This document shows, piece by piece, positions 9,772-19,169 of a DNA stretch of 64,000 nt (the first letter of the stretch is position 1; each line of letters opens with the position of its first letter). Both the position numbers and the translations under genes were made by a program. The notes under the pieces were generated by a model that worked only from the letters and a program-made list of their open reading frames with translations, had not been told where the DNA came from and did no database searches. The DNA is from Hydrogenovibrio sp. JE_KL2 (lineage in GTDB: Bacteria > Pseudomonadota > Gammaproteobacteria > Thiomicrospirales > Thiomicrospiraceae), in assembly GCF_009296185.1 (NCBI RefSeq), contig NZ_WBJR01000003.1, forward strand, positions 1 to 64,000, in the 5' to 3' direction.

Positions 9772-10734
9772 ATGTTTACAAGACGTCAGTTTATGATTCG
9801 TAGTTTGGTTTCCGCGGCGGCTTTGGCATCTCTTTCTGGTTGTTCTTGTCGCCAGTCTTTGAAAATGGCAATCCACCCGTGGATAGGCTATGAGCCTATT
9901 TATCTGGCAGAAGATTTCGGTCTATTGCCTCATGAAGTCTCATTAATTAAAGGGCATAACGCTTCGCAAAGCATTCAACGCCTAAAATCAGGGGAGGTCG
10001 ATGCTGCCGCTTTGACGTTAGACGAAGTATTTAGAGCGCGGAATCAAGGCATCGCTTTGACCGTTGTTTTAGTTTTTGATAGTTCTGCAGGAGCCGATAT
10101 GTTGCTTGCTCGTTCAGGAGTAGACGATCTGACCCAGTTGAAAGGCAGGCGCATTGGTTATGAAAGAAGTGCTGTGGGTGAATTGATGATGTCAAAAGCA
10201 CTGCAAACCGTTGGGTTACAGGAAACGGATGTCGTTAGAGTCAACTTACCGCCGGACAAGCAAGTTGAAGCTTGGAAAAATAATGAGGTTGATGCGGTAA
10301 TTACCTATGAACCCACCGCAAGCTTGCTGAAAGAGTTGGGGGCAAAAATGTTGTTTGATAGCCGCCAGATTCCTGAAACCATATTTGATGTTTTGGCCGT
10401 CAAAACAGAGGTGTTGGAAAACTGTCCGGCAGTCATCAAAAAACTGGTCAAAGCCGATTTTGAGGCATTGACCCGTATGAACACCAATTTGGGCGATGCC
10501 ATTTACCGAATTGCTAACCACGAGAATATTCTGCCGAACGATATTAAGTCCGCATTAAGAGGTGTGATTTTGCCGAGCTTAGCCACCAATAGACATTATT
10601 TGCGTCCAAGCTCCTCTTTTTACCGCGCCGCTCGGACATTAAACGAGCTCATGTATGAACAAGGTATGATTTCTCGTCTTGATGATTTCGACAAATTGTT
10701 ATCCAACCGATACTTGCCGGAAGATAATATATGA
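9772..10734 (+). CDS. ABC-type substrate-binding lipoprotein (SsuA/THI5-like)
   Basis: The N-terminus combines a twin-arginine-like motif (RRQFMIRSL) with a lipobox (LSGC, Cys24), so it may be a Tat-exported lipoprotein. The rest matches NMT1/SsuA-type periplasmic binding proteins of nitrate, sulfonate, taurine or pyrimidine-precursor systems (HPWIGYEPIYLAE, LKSGEVDAAALTLDE, LKGRRIGYERSAVGE). No permease or ATPase gene lies nearby. Instead the stop codon overlaps the start of a giant GGDEF-EAL sensor by four bases (ATGA), so it probably presents a ligand to that sensor rather than to a transporter. Confidence 0.88.
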   Translation: MFTRRQFMIRSLVSAAALASLSGCSCRQSLKMAIHPWIGYEPIYLAEDFGLLPHEVSLIKGHNASQSIQRLKSGEVDAAALTLDEVFRARNQGIALTVVLVFDSSAGADMLLARSGVDDLTQLKGRRIGYERSAVGELMMSKALQTVGLQETDVVRVNLPPDKQVEAWKNNEVDAVITYEPTASLLKELGAKMLFDSRQIPETIFDVLAVKTEVLENCPAVIKKLVKADFEALTRMNTNLGDAIYRIANHENILPNDIKSALRGVILPSLATNRHYLRPSSSFYRAARTLNELMYEQGMISRLDDFDKLLSNRYLPEDNI

Positions 10735-13700
10735 ATCGCCTGCATAAAAGACTACGGTCTATTCTATTTGTTTTCGTCAGCTTATGGAGCTGGTCTGCTT
10801 GTGCACATTCGAGCCTGGATTCCAACCTGAATTTAGGCGTCTATGCCTATCGCGAGCCTGAGAAAACAAGACAACAGTTCCAGCCGTTGGTCGATTTCCT
10901 AAATTCGCAGGTATCGGGTTTTCACATCCACTTACAAGTATTAAGCAACGAGCAATTAAAAACTGCCCTGCATCGCCATGAAGTTGATTTACTGTTGGTT
11001 AACCCCAGTCTTTATGAAATTGTGAGAAATGAGAACAGCCTAAGCGGTGCGATCGCTACCGTTCAACGCTCTCGCCATGGTATGACCACGAGCAGTCTTG
11101 GCGGTGTCGTGTTCACACTGGCAAACCGTAAAGACATTTCACAGTACAAAGATCTACAACATAAAGTCATCGCCGTTCCTTCAACAAGCAATATGGGGGC
11201 GTATCGAATTCCTTTGTTCGAGCTGAAGAAACGTGGCCTGAAAACTGAGGCAATTAGATTTCTATCGGTTGGAACCAATGATGATGTCGTTAAAAGTGTT
11301 TTAACAGGAAAAGCGGATGTCGGTTTTGTCCGTACCGGTATTTTGGAAGGCTTGCAAGACGAGGGCAAGTTGAAGCTGACGCAAATCAAAGTGATTCACC
11401 CGCGCAAGATGAAAGGTTTCCCTTATCTGGTATCCACGGCCTTGTATCCTGAGTGGCCTTTCGTCGTATTGTCGAATGTCGATGAACATAAGATTCGACA
11501 GTTGGTTGTCGCGTTGTTCAAGTTTAAGCCGGATGCCGACTATGTTAAGCAGTTTGGGATGGCTGGTTTTGTACCGCCTGCGGATTATCTTCCTGTACAG
11601 AACTTGTTGAGGACGCTTCATCTGCCACCTTACGATGCCTTGCCAGAATTTAACTTGGAAGGTTTCTGGACGGTCTACCATGTGCCGATATTACTGTTGC
11701 TGGTACTGTTTATTGTGGTTGTGATTGCTTTGCTGGGTACGGGCGCATTGAGCGCAAACCTCAAGGAGCAGTCAAACCGGCTGTCTGCCATTATTAAAGC
11801 AACGCGTTCCGGTAGTTGGGAGTGGGACATCCCATCTGATGGACTGGTCATTAATGAAAGATGGGCGGAAATTATTGGTTATAAACTGTACGAGTTAGAA
11901 CCTATTAATATTCATACTTGGGCGCGTTTTGCGCACCCGGATGACCTAAAGAAATCCAGTGAACTTATTCGCAAGCACTTTGCCGGAGAGCTGGATTATT
12001 ATGAGGTAGAGCTTCGTATGCGACATAAGGACGGTCGCTGGATCTGGGTTTTGGATCGAGGGATGGTGACGCGTTGGTCGGCGAAAGGGGAGCCGGTAAA
12101 AATGGCGGGCACCCACGTTGAAATTACCAATCTGAAAAATCATGAAGAGCTGCTTAAGCTTAATGCCGCCCGTGATGAAGCATTACTACGTTTGCCACAA
12201 TTGATGGAGAATTCTACAGAGGCTGACTTTCTATCGGCTGCTCTCGAACAAATTAGAGAGATGGTTGGGAGTGAGTTGGCATTCGCGCACATCATTATCC
12301 CTGGGAAAAAGCTCGAAGAGGCGCATTGGTCTGAGTGTTCTTATCCCGTATGCAAAACGCACCTGGATCAGCAGTTTTCTATCGTGTTGACGGAAGTCTG
12401 TCATCAAATTGTTGAAACCGGGCAAATGTACTCTAAAGAAGGTGGAACAGATTTATTCCTGATGCAAGAGGACATGACAGCCCAGCTCATTAATGTCCAT
12501 CGTTGCTTTGTGCTACCGGTTTTTGAGCAAGACAAGGTCATTATGCTGTTTGGCATGGGGAATAAAGCAGCCCCTTATGATGAATCTGATATTGAGACCG
12601 TTCGCATTTTGGGGAGTGAAGTTTGGCGTTTGATTGAAAATAACCGTATTCAAATCAAAGCCAATCAGCAGTATTTGCAGTACCAGCGTCTTGTTAAAGA
12701 AATAGGTGACAACTATGTGGTGTTTTCGGTTAGTGCGGATGAAAATACTATTCAGTATGCCAGCGACAGCATTGAAAAAGTGTTCGGAGTGTCAAAAGAA
12801 AAAATCCTTGGATCCTCTTGGCCCAACATGGTTCAGTGGAATGAAGATTCCGTTCAGGAGGTCTTGGGCTATAAAGAAGCGATGCGTAGAGGGGAGCTCG
12901 ACTTCAAAGAATACTACATGCGGTTTACCCATCCGAGTGAGCATGAAGAACGTATCATCCATGTCATGCTGCATGCCGTTAGAGATGAACAGGGGGTGTT
13001 GATTGGTACGGATGGTCTCATCGAACACGTCACCGATAAAATCAGAGCCGAAAGAGAATTAAAACAAGCCGCCAGTGTGTTTGAGTATGCACAGGAAGGC
13101 ATCATGATTACCGATGCCAAAGCCAATATTTTGGATGTTAATGAAGCGTTTGTACGGATTACCGGTTACGAGCGTGATGAAGTCATCGGACAAAAGCCCA
13201 ATATCCTGAATTCGGGACGCCAATCTCCGGCCTTCTATGCCGAGTTGTGGAAAGAACTCTTTATGGGCGGTCAGTGGTCGGGTGAAATTTGGAACCGTCG
13301 TAAAGATGGCGAAGAGTATCCTGAAAAAGTCACCATCAGCAGTATTTTTGATGAAGACGGCAATGTCACTCAATATATCGCGCTATTTTCCGACATCAGC
13401 TTACAGAAACAGCAGCAGGCTCAGCTTGAGCATATCGCCCACTATGATAGCTTAACGGGGCTACCAAACCGATCCCTGCTTTCTGACCGTATCTCTCAAG
13501 CAATGGCTTACTCTAACCGCCATCAATTACAGATGGCTGTGGTGTTTATTGATTTGGATGGTTTTAAAGCTGTCAACGATGTTTATGGGCACCAAGTCGG
13601 GGATAGACTGCTGGTAGAAATCGCCAAACGTTTCGAGCGCTCGCTGCGTGAGTCCGATACCATTGCCCGATTAGGAGGCGATGAGTTTGTTGCCGTCATT

Positions 13701-15122
13701 TCCGACTTTAAACAACAGAACGAGCTCGAAGCCGTGTTAAAACGTTTGTTGGTCGATGCGAATGACCCCGTCACACTGGGTAGCTCCAAGTTAGGGGTTT
13801 CGGCCAGTATCGGGGTGAGTTTTTACCGTCAAGGCGCAGACTTGGATGCAGACCAGGTTATGCGTCAAGCAGACCAAGCAATGTATCAAGCCAAACTCAG
13901 AGGCAAAAACCAAATCTTTATTTTTGAAGAATCCGATCAAATTGCACAAAGCGCTGATTTGTTGGCTTTGGAAAAGGCGATGGAGCGCAATGAGTTGTGC
14001 CTTTACTATCAGCCTAAAGTCAATATGCGCACAGGAGAGGTACTTGGATTTGAGGCCTTGATTCGCTGGGAGCACCCGGAAAAAGGGCTGCTATTGCCAG
14101 GCGCGTTTTTAACGTTGCTCAATGACCATCCTTTGACCAATAAGTTAGGTTATTGGGTCATAGAAGAAGCCTTGAAGCAAATGTGCATTTGGGCGCAAGC
14201 CGGTAAAGAGATCTCGGTGAGCGTCAATGTTGAAGGCAGCTTGCTTCAAGATGCGAGGTTTGTGAGCCAGTTGAAGAAGCTGCTGGATAAATATCCTAAG
14301 GTTAAACCTGGCTGGCTGACGCTCGAAATATTGGAAAGTTCAGCGATTGAAGACCTGTTCACTGTATCGAAAATCATCGTCGAATGTCGCAAACTCGGCG
14401 TTTACTTTTCGATAGACGATTTCGGTACCGGTTACGCCTCATTGACTTATCTGAAAAGCTTGCCGGTGCACGAGTTGAAGATCGACCGTTCCTTTATCAA
14501 AGACCTCACTAGCGACTTGCAGAGTTTGGCGATTATGCAAAGTTTGGCCAGCATGGGGCAGGCCTTTAACCTCAAGGTCATTGCTGAAGGGGTCGAAAAT
14601 GATCAACAGGCAGCGATGCTACTCAAGCTGGGCTATGAATTGGCTCAAGGATATCGCATCGCCCGACCAATGCCGTCTGCAAATGTTTTGGACTGGTTGA
14701 ATGCTTGGCAGGTTTTCCCTCATTGGCAGGCGGTCGAAAAAATTAAGGATGCTAAAGGATTGGTGCTGGTTGCCGTCATCGCTGAGCACAAGGCGTGGGT
14801 TGAAATGATTAAACGTTATGTTGAAACCGCGTCGAAAGAGCTGCCGCCACTTCATCCGAGCGAGTGCCGCTTTGGGCGTTGGTTGCAAGGTGAAGGCACC
14901 GCTGTGTTGGGTATGTATCGAGATGAAGTCGAAAACCTGCATCAAAGTGTGCATGTTGTGGGTGAAAAGGCCGTAGCTTTGAAAAAAATTGGTGATATTC
15001 AAAGCGCGAGAAAGGAGATGGTTGAGCTGGAAAAACTAAAGAACCAGATTGTCTCCATTATCGAGAAATTGATTTCCGAGCGCGGTGAAGAACTGCTTTT
15101 CCAAAAAGAGAATCCTTCCTAG
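10731..15122 (+). CDS. PhnD-PAS-GAF-PAS-PAS-GGDEF-EAL-CZB multidomain c-di-GMP sensor
   Basis: This is a 1463-residue inner-membrane protein. A signal peptide is followed by a PhnD-type periplasmic binding domain (about 30-295), a membrane helix (about 315-345), PAS (355-470), a GAF-like region (480-640), and PAS domains at about 650-785 and 790-910. GGDEF follows (motif at about 981, inhibitory site RESD five residues upstream), then EAL (FEALIRW at about 1108, with LEILES, DDFGTGY and AEGVEN intact). The last 120 residues look like a CZB zinc-binding domain: AEHKAW, SECRFGRWL and ENLHQSVHVVG supply three His and one Cys. Both catalytic domains look active. It is translationally coupled to the binding lipoprotein upstream. 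Confidence 0.9.
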   Translation: MNRLHKRLRSILFVFVSLWSWSACAHSSLDSNLNLGVYAYREPEKTRQQFQPLVDFLNSQVSGFHIHLQVLSNEQLKTALHRHEVDLLLVNPSLYEIVRNENSLSGAIATVQRSRHGMTTSSLGGVVFTLANRKDISQYKDLQHKVIAVPSTSNMGAYRIPLFELKKRGLKTEAIRFLSVGTNDDVVKSVLTGKADVGFVRTGILEGLQDEGKLKLTQIKVIHPRKMKGFPYLVSTALYPEWPFVVLSNVDEHKIRQLVVALFKFKPDADYVKQFGMAGFVPPADYLPVQNLLRTLHLPPYDALPEFNLEGFWTVYHVPILLLLVLFIVVVIALLGTGALSANLKEQSNRLSAIIKATRSGSWEWDIPSDGLVINERWAEIIGYKLYELEPINIHTWARFAHPDDLKKSSELIRKHFAGELDYYEVELRMRHKDGRWIWVLDRGMVTRWSAKGEPVKMAGTHVEITNLKNHEELLKLNAARDEALLRLPQLMENSTEADFLSAALEQIREMVGSELAFAHIIIPGKKLEEAHWSECSYPVCKTHLDQQFSIVLTEVCHQIVETGQMYSKEGGTDLFLMQEDMTAQLINVHRCFVLPVFEQDKVIMLFGMGNKAAPYDESDIETVRILGSEVWRLIENNRIQIKANQQYLQYQRLVKEIGDNYVVFSVSADENTIQYASDSIEKVFGVSKEKILGSSWPNMVQWNEDSVQEVLGYKEAMRRGELDFKEYYMRFTHPSEHEERIIHVMLHAVRDEQGVLIGTDGLIEHVTDKIRAERELKQAASVFEYAQEGIMITDAKANILDVNEAFVRITGYERDEVIGQKPNILNSGRQSPAFYAELWKELFMGGQWSGEIWNRRKDGEEYPEKVTISSIFDEDGNVTQYIALFSDISLQKQQQAQLEHIAHYDSLTGLPNRSLLSDRISQAMAYSNRHQLQMAVVFIDLDGFKAVNDVYGHQVGDRLLVEIAKRFERSLRESDTIARLGGDEFVAVISDFKQQNELEAVLKRLLVDANDPVTLGSSKLGVSASIGVSFYRQGADLDADQVMRQADQAMYQAKLRGKNQIFIFEESDQIAQSADLLALEKAMERNELCLYYQPKVNMRTGEVLGFEALIRWEHPEKGLLLPGAFLTLLNDHPLTNKLGYWVIEEALKQMCIWAQAGKEISVSVNVEGSLLQDARFVSQLKKLLDKYPKVKPGWLTLEILESSAIEDLFTVSKIIVECRKLGVYFSIDDFGTGYASLTYLKSLPVHELKIDRSFIKDLTSDLQSLAIMQSLASMGQAFNLKVIAEGVENDQQAAMLLKLGYELAQGYRIARPMPSANVLDWLNAWQVFPHWQAVEKIKDAKGLVLVAVIAEHKAWVEMIKRYVETASKELPPLHPSECRFGRWLQGEGTAVLGMYRDEVENLHQSVHVVGEKAVALKKIGDIQSARKEMVELEKLKNQIVSIIEKLISERGEELLFQKENPS

Positions 15123-15124
15123 TT

Positions 15125-15143
15125 AAAATCTGCCAGGTTGGGG
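15125..15143 (+). repeat. 19-bp dispersed repeat, copy 1
   Basis: AAAATCTGCCAGGTTGGGG starts three bases after the stop codon of the GGDEF-EAL gene, followed by one more G. It is the G variant (position 8) of the family. An identical copy in the same orientation lies 155 bases downstream. Confidence 0.9.
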
Positions 15144-15245
15144 GTGCCGGCTTTGCGTTAAAATAGCGGCGTTAAATCGGTCGCAAAGAAATCATCACGG
15201 CAAAATAGTTAATCATGTCAAAATCCAAAAGAAATTCGCATCACA

Positions 15246-15278
15246 CAAAGAACTCGACGCCCGAAGGGGCAAATCGAG
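15246..15278 (+). repeat. 33-bp hairpin repeat, copy 1 (rsmD leader)
   Basis: This 33-base sequence begins CAAAGAACTCGACGCCCGAA and can fold on CTCGA/TCGAG with an inner CCC-GAA-GGG. It matches the reverse complement of 17966-17998 at 31 of 33 positions. It lies in the proposed leader of rsmD, one base before a 19-bp repeat. Confidence 0.85.
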
Positions 15279-15279
15279 C

Positions 15280-15298
15280 AAAATCTGCCAGGTTGGGG
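15280..15298 (+). repeat. 19-bp dispersed repeat, copy 2
   Basis: AAAATCTGCCAGGTTGGGG, identical to copy 1, followed by two more G. If rsmD began at 15215 it would encode KSARLGG, a peptide with no counterpart in known RsmD proteins. This argues for the later rsmD start. Confidence 0.9.
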
Positions 15299-15328
15299 GG
15301 GCGTGATAGCCTTCGCCAGAAAAATGAA

Positions 15329-15883
15329 ATGGGCGAAGCTCGGATTATCGGCGGAGACTTCAGGGGGCGAAAACTTCCTGTTCGCCAAGCGGAAGGCTTG
15401 AGGCCAACGTCTGATCGCATTCGCGAAACGCTATTCAATTGGTTGCAATTTGAAGTGCCGGGGGCAAGTTGCTTGGATGTGTTTTCCGGCTCCGGCGCTT
15501 TGGGTTTTGAAGCCTTATCGCGTGGTGCGGCGAGTGTGGTGTGTTTGGAATTATCCGCGCAAAACGCCAATCAACTCAAGGCCAATCAGCAGTTACTCAA
15601 GGCAGCAAATATCAGTGTCATTCAAACCGATAGCTTGGCTTGGCTGGAAAATCACGCCGAAAAACCCTTTGATATTATTTTTATCGACCCGCCGTTTCAT
15701 CAAGGGTTGATGCAACCGACATTGGATAAATTGTTTGGAAACGGTTATATCGGCGACTCGACATGGTTGTATCTGGAGCAAGAAAAACCACTTGATTGGC
15801 CTTTGCTGCCAGAGGAGTGGGTATGCTACCGAGAGAAAACGACTTCTCAAGTCCGCTTAGGGCTTTGGTGCATTGAACACTGA
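15329..15883 (+). CDS. rsmD: 16S rRNA (guanine(966)-N2)-methyltransferase
   Basis: RsmD methylates G966 of 16S rRNA in the 30S subunit using S-adenosylmethionine. Visible landmarks are RIIGGDFRGRKLPV at the N-terminus, DVFSGSGALGFEALSRGA (SAM binding) and FIDPPF (the N6/N2-type DPPF catalytic motif). An in-frame ATG at 15215 would add 38 residues, but that stretch is made of two dispersed repeats and has no family counterpart. The start at 15329 gives 184 residues, close to the usual family length. Neither start has a good Shine-Dalgarno sequence. The rsmD-coaD neighbourhood is common in gammaproteobacteria. Confidence 0.9.
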   Translation: MGEARIIGGDFRGRKLPVRQAEGLRPTSDRIRETLFNWLQFEVPGASCLDVFSGSGALGFEALSRGAASVVCLELSAQNANQLKANQQLLKAANISVIQTDSLAWLENHAEKPFDIIFIDPPFHQGLMQPTLDKLFGNGYIGDSTWLYLEQEKPLDWPLLPEEWVCYREKTTSQVRLGLWCIEH

Positions 15884-15899
15884 GCTGAATTTTCCCCGC

Positions 15900-16133
15900 T
15901 TAATCTCTTAATAAGGCATCTAGCTGGTCGACAGCTTCAATCCACTCGGCGTCATCAGCAAATGCTTCGGCAATAAATGCGGCCTGACCGTCATTCCAGA
16001 AATCCGCTTCAGCAAGTGATACTGACAAAGGCAAAGGTTTATGCGCCTCAACAAAGGCTTCTATTTCCACTTGTTCATTTGGCAAACCCAGTTGCTGAAA
16101 CAGGGTTTCCAGTGTGTGTTCAGAAACATCCAT
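15900..16133 (-). CDS. DUF2789 family protein
   Basis: A 77-residue acidic cytosolic protein beginning MDVSEHTLETLFQQLGLP and ending in a helix with DDAEWIEAVDQLDALL. The layout (THTL-x-LFxQLGLP start, FW-x-x-GQAAF-IAEA middle, W-x-x-VDQLD end) matches the short DUF2789 family of gammaproteobacteria, whose function is unknown. It converges with rsmD. Its upstream region holds long palindrome A. Confidence 0.8.
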   Translation of the reverse strand: MDVSEHTLETLFQQLGLPNEQVEIEAFVEAHKPLPLSVSLAEADFWNDGQAAFIAEAFADDAEWIEAVDQLDALLRD

Positions 16134-16246
16134 ATTGCCTCCTTTAGTGGTTAGCTTTCACTTTGTGTTGACCTCATGATACTCCTTAATCAAGATGCAT
16201 CGCAATCTGAAAAGAATCTCGGTATGATAGTCACCATTAAATAATC

Positions 16247-16408
16247 TGAGACCTTAGCACGTGATGACTTCACGTCTAAAAACGGCTAAAATCCGCCTTC
16301 TCTGCGTTGAAAAACTTACGAATAGCCTGCTATTCATTGCATTTTCCGCCTTGATTAGACGAATTTTATCTCATTTTTATCTTGCACCTCACTCGTGCTA
16401 AGGTCTCA
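16247..16408. repeat. Long imperfect palindrome, element A
   Basis: A 162-bp element bounded by a perfect 15-bp inverted repeat (TGAGACCTTAGCACG at 16247-16261 and its complement at 16394-16408). Inside it are a second imperfect arm pair (TAAAAAC..TAAAAT with ATTTTATCTCATTTTTA), the core GCGTTGAAAAAC...ATTTTCCGCCTT, and a central AATAGCCTGCTATT. It fills the gap between the DUF2789 gene and coaD. It contains no ORF and has relatives at 17908, 59661 and 60947. Confidence 0.88.
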
Positions 16409-16421
16409 ATAACTGGTCTGA

Positions 16422-16907
<486 letters not shown>

Positions 16908-16917
16908 CCTTAAGCGC

Positions 16918-17886
16918 CTAGTCTTTAGCGACAAGGCGCTGCCAACGGCCTTCGACCTGATGCATCTCATACTTTGCCCAGTGCGCAAATTCCTGGCGCG
17001 TGATGCAATCGTTTTTCTTCTTTTCCTGTCCGGCGATTTGCTTGAAGATGACATAGTCGGTATTTGAATGGTCGTCATGCCCTTCATCAATGACTTTTCT
17101 CATGCTCCAGTTGCTGCCAATCTTTCCATTACTGTAAACACCGCCTAAATGAATTTCTTCGGGCTTCATATTGTGTTGCTTCTGGCTGTGATAAACCAAG
17201 TCTAAAATACGGTTCAAATCATATTCATTGATGTCGACAAAAGAGTCGATTTCCTTCAGGGCTTCAATGAAATCCTGATGGGATAGTGATTCGAACTCCG
17301 AATGGGCGACAGGCACTTGTTTTTGTGTTTGTTGTAGATAGGCAGGGTAACGGCGCCAGTAAAACAAGCCGTTGAACAACATGGCAACCCCGAAAATCAC
17401 CACTAGGTTCAAAAGCACGGGTGTGAGCATAAAGCCAAATCCAAGGTGCTGAACCGCATCACCGGCGACAACGGCTGTTAAGGCGGTGGCACCACCCGGT
17501 GGATGGATGCATTTCAGGTAGTACATCAGGCCTATGCTGATTCCCACAGCAAGACTTCCCGCCAAGATAGGGTCTGCTATCCAAAGCGCACAAGCAACCC
17601 CCACAAAAGCCGATAACAGATGACTGCCAATCAAAGGCCAAGGCTGGGAGAGAGGCCCATGAGGTACCGCAAACAAGAGCACGGCTGAAGCCCCCATCGA
17701 GGCAACAATCCCCATGCTTGCCGCACCGGGAATATAGTGATGGCTCACCACCATAATACAAAAAATAGCGATGAAACCGCCAAGTGCGGAGATGATCTTT
17801 TCGCTATGGCTGACCGGGGTTTGGCTGACGCCTAGAAAGTGCGAGAGGTTGGCGATAAACGGAGAGTTGTTTTTCAATAGTTTCAT
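16918..17886 (-). CDS. HPP-family integral membrane protein
   Basis: The N-terminal 170 residues form an HPP domain of about four or five helices with the signature IHPPGGATALTAV, preceded by PHGPLSQPWPLIGSH. Some HPP proteins have been linked to nitrite transport into chloroplasts; a role here is not known. The C-terminal 130 residues are soluble and rich in acidic and basic residues. The start at 17886 is preferred because AGGTCG lies 8 bases upstream. The in-frame ATG at 17934 lies inside palindrome B and would give an atypical N-terminus. Confidence 0.85.
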   Translation of the reverse strand: MKLLKNNSPFIANLSHFLGVSQTPVSHSEKIISALGGFIAIFCIMVVSHHYIPGAASMGIVASMGASAVLLFAVPHGPLSQPWPLIGSHLLSAFVGVACALWIADPILAGSLAVGISIGLMYYLKCIHPPGGATALTAVVAGDAVQHLGFGFMLTPVLLNLVVIFGVAMLFNGLFYWRRYPAYLQQTQKQVPVAHSEFESLSHQDFIEALKEIDSFVDINEYDLNRILDLVYHSQKQHNMKPEEIHLGGVYSNGKIGSNWSMRKVIDEGHDDHSNTDYVIFKQIAGQEKKKNDCITRQEFAHWAKYEMHQVEGRWQRLVAKD

Positions 17887-17907
17887 AAAGACAGCGACCT
17901 TGCTGAA

Positions 17908-18105
17908 AGAGAGCTTTGCACGAGATGGATGCACGGCTAAAAATGGTTAAAATTCCCCTGAATGTCTCGACTTACCCCTTCGGGCGTCGAGTTCTTTGTT
18001 TCGTTGGAAAACTCGCTAATAGCCAGCTATTAGCTTCATTTTCCGCCTAGTTCAGAGGGATTTTACCTCATTTTTATCTCGCACCTCACTCGTGCAAAGC
18101 TCTCT
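17908..18105. repeat. Long imperfect palindrome, element B
   Basis: A 198-bp element with perfect 17-bp terminal arms (AGAGAGCTTTGCACGAG, 17908-17924, and complement at 18089-18105). It shares with A the right-hand CTCATTTTTATC(T)(C/T)GCACCTCACTCGTGC block, the CGTTGGAAAAC...CATTTTCCGCCT core and a central CTAATAGCCAGCTATTAG. Unlike A it carries an extra 33-bp hairpin in its left half. It lies between the HPP gene start and modE. Confidence 0.88.
17966..17998 (-). repeat. 33-bp hairpin repeat, copy 2 (inside element B)
   Basis: On the minus strand this matches 15246-15278 at 31 of 33 positions. It folds on CTCGAC/GTCGAG. Its presence in B but not A makes B longer and suggests a nested insertion. 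Confidence 0.85.
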
Positions 18106-18220
18106 GAAGTTTTTGTTGTCGTCGATTCTAGCCTTTTTTGTTTGCATTGCCAAAAATTCTCATTTAGAATGCCTCGTTATGTAATTCAGGTAATAACGAA
18201 GGTTTCTAAAGGAATTTGCT

Positions 18221-19033
18221 TTGACACAATCCTCTCTTCCCGAACAATTGGTGCAGTCGTTTTTGATGGGCAGCAAGCAGTCTCGCTCTGGGCAGAGACG
18301 TTTGGAGCTGTTGAGCAAAATCGACAGTTTGGGTTCCTTGTCCTCAGCTGCTAAGGCTTGTGGCATGAGCTATAAAGGTGCGTGGCAAGCGGTCGAGGCG
18401 ATGAATGAGCTGGCCGGAGGAGATTTGGTTTCTGCCCAAAAGGGTGGTAGTGGTGGCGGTGGCACTCTGTTGACGGAGTCTGGAAAGTCTTTGTTGGCAG
18501 CCTACCGTTTATTCAACGAGCAGATGCAGCATTGGATGAGGGAGTTGGAAAATCTTTCTCCGAATATGCTGGGTCAGTTAGAACTCATGAGGAAAATTTC
18601 TATGAGAACAAGTGCAAGAAACCTGTTCCACGGTACAGTGAGTCATATTGAAAAAGGCGCGGTCAACTGCAATGTCACGCTGTCGATTGGCGAAGGTACG
18701 GAAGTTGTAGCACAAATCACGCTAGACAGCTTGGAGCGATTGGGCGTCGAACTGGGATCGGATGCTTATGTCTTGATTAAAGCCAGTTGGGTGATTTTGA
18801 CTGAAGACTTGAACGGCGCATTGAAAACCAGCGCACGTAACCAATTCTGCGGCGAGATTTCACATCTTGAGAAAGGTTCTGTGAACTCGGATGTGACCAT
18901 TAACCTCTCTGGCGGACAACGTATGTCGGCAATCATTACCAATCAAAGCCTGGAAAACCTTGGGTTTGATGTAGGCGACAAAGCTTGTGCGTTGGTAAAA
19001 GCAAGCCATGTGTTGTTAGCGGTATCGGACTGA
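18221..19033 (+). CDS. modE: Molybdate-responsive transcriptional regulator
   Basis: ModE represses molybdate transport genes when it binds molybdate. The 270-residue protein has an N-terminal winged helix (residues about 20-125, with LGSLSSAAKACGMSYKGAWQAVEAMN as recognition region) and two Mop-type molybdate domains that are clear repeats: TSARNLFHGTVSHIEKGAVN and TSARNQFCGEISHLEKGSVN. The start codon is TTG at 18221, supported by AAGGA nine bases upstream. It precedes modABC in the same orientation and probably regulates them. Confidence 0.95.
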   Translation: MTQSSLPEQLVQSFLMGSKQSRSGQRRLELLSKIDSLGSLSSAAKACGMSYKGAWQAVEAMNELAGGDLVSAQKGGSGGGGTLLTESGKSLLAAYRLFNEQMQHWMRELENLSPNMLGQLELMRKISMRTSARNLFHGTVSHIEKGAVNCNVTLSIGEGTEVVAQITLDSLERLGVELGSDAYVLIKASWVILTEDLNGALKTSARNQFCGEISHLEKGSVNSDVTINLSGGQRMSAIITNQSLENLGFDVGDKACALVKASHVLLAVSD

Positions 19034-19068
19034 TTGGGAACCCTTCCACAGCGAAAAATTTTTTGGCT

Positions 19069-19098
19069 ATCGATATGTATAAAAGGTTATATGCCTTT
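19069..19098. promoter_or_regulatory. Candidate ModE operator upstream of modA
   Basis: The stretch ATCGATATGTATAAAAGGTT followed by ATATGCC has two A/T-rich half sites (CGATATGTA and TTATATGCC) about 8 bp apart. This resembles the two-half-site, TATATA-containing sites bound by E. coli ModE. The match is partial and judged by eye. Confidence 0.35.
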
Positions 19099-19169
19099 TC
19101 GTGTCAATAATCAGATCGTTAAAAACGGATATCAAGTGGTCGTGACTTGATTTAACAAAAGGAAAAGAG

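Larger units (their letters stand above)
17887..18220. other. Intergenic region between HPP gene and modE (334 bases)
   Basis: This divergent intergenic stretch is mostly palindrome B. The remaining 115 bases before modE are A/T-rich and should hold the modE promoter. No ORF with coding character is seen on either strand. Confidence 0.6.

Noticed and set aside
17887-17934. Upstream start at 17934 for the HPP gene
   Set aside because: The extra residues fall in palindrome B, and a ribosome site favours the ATG at 17886.
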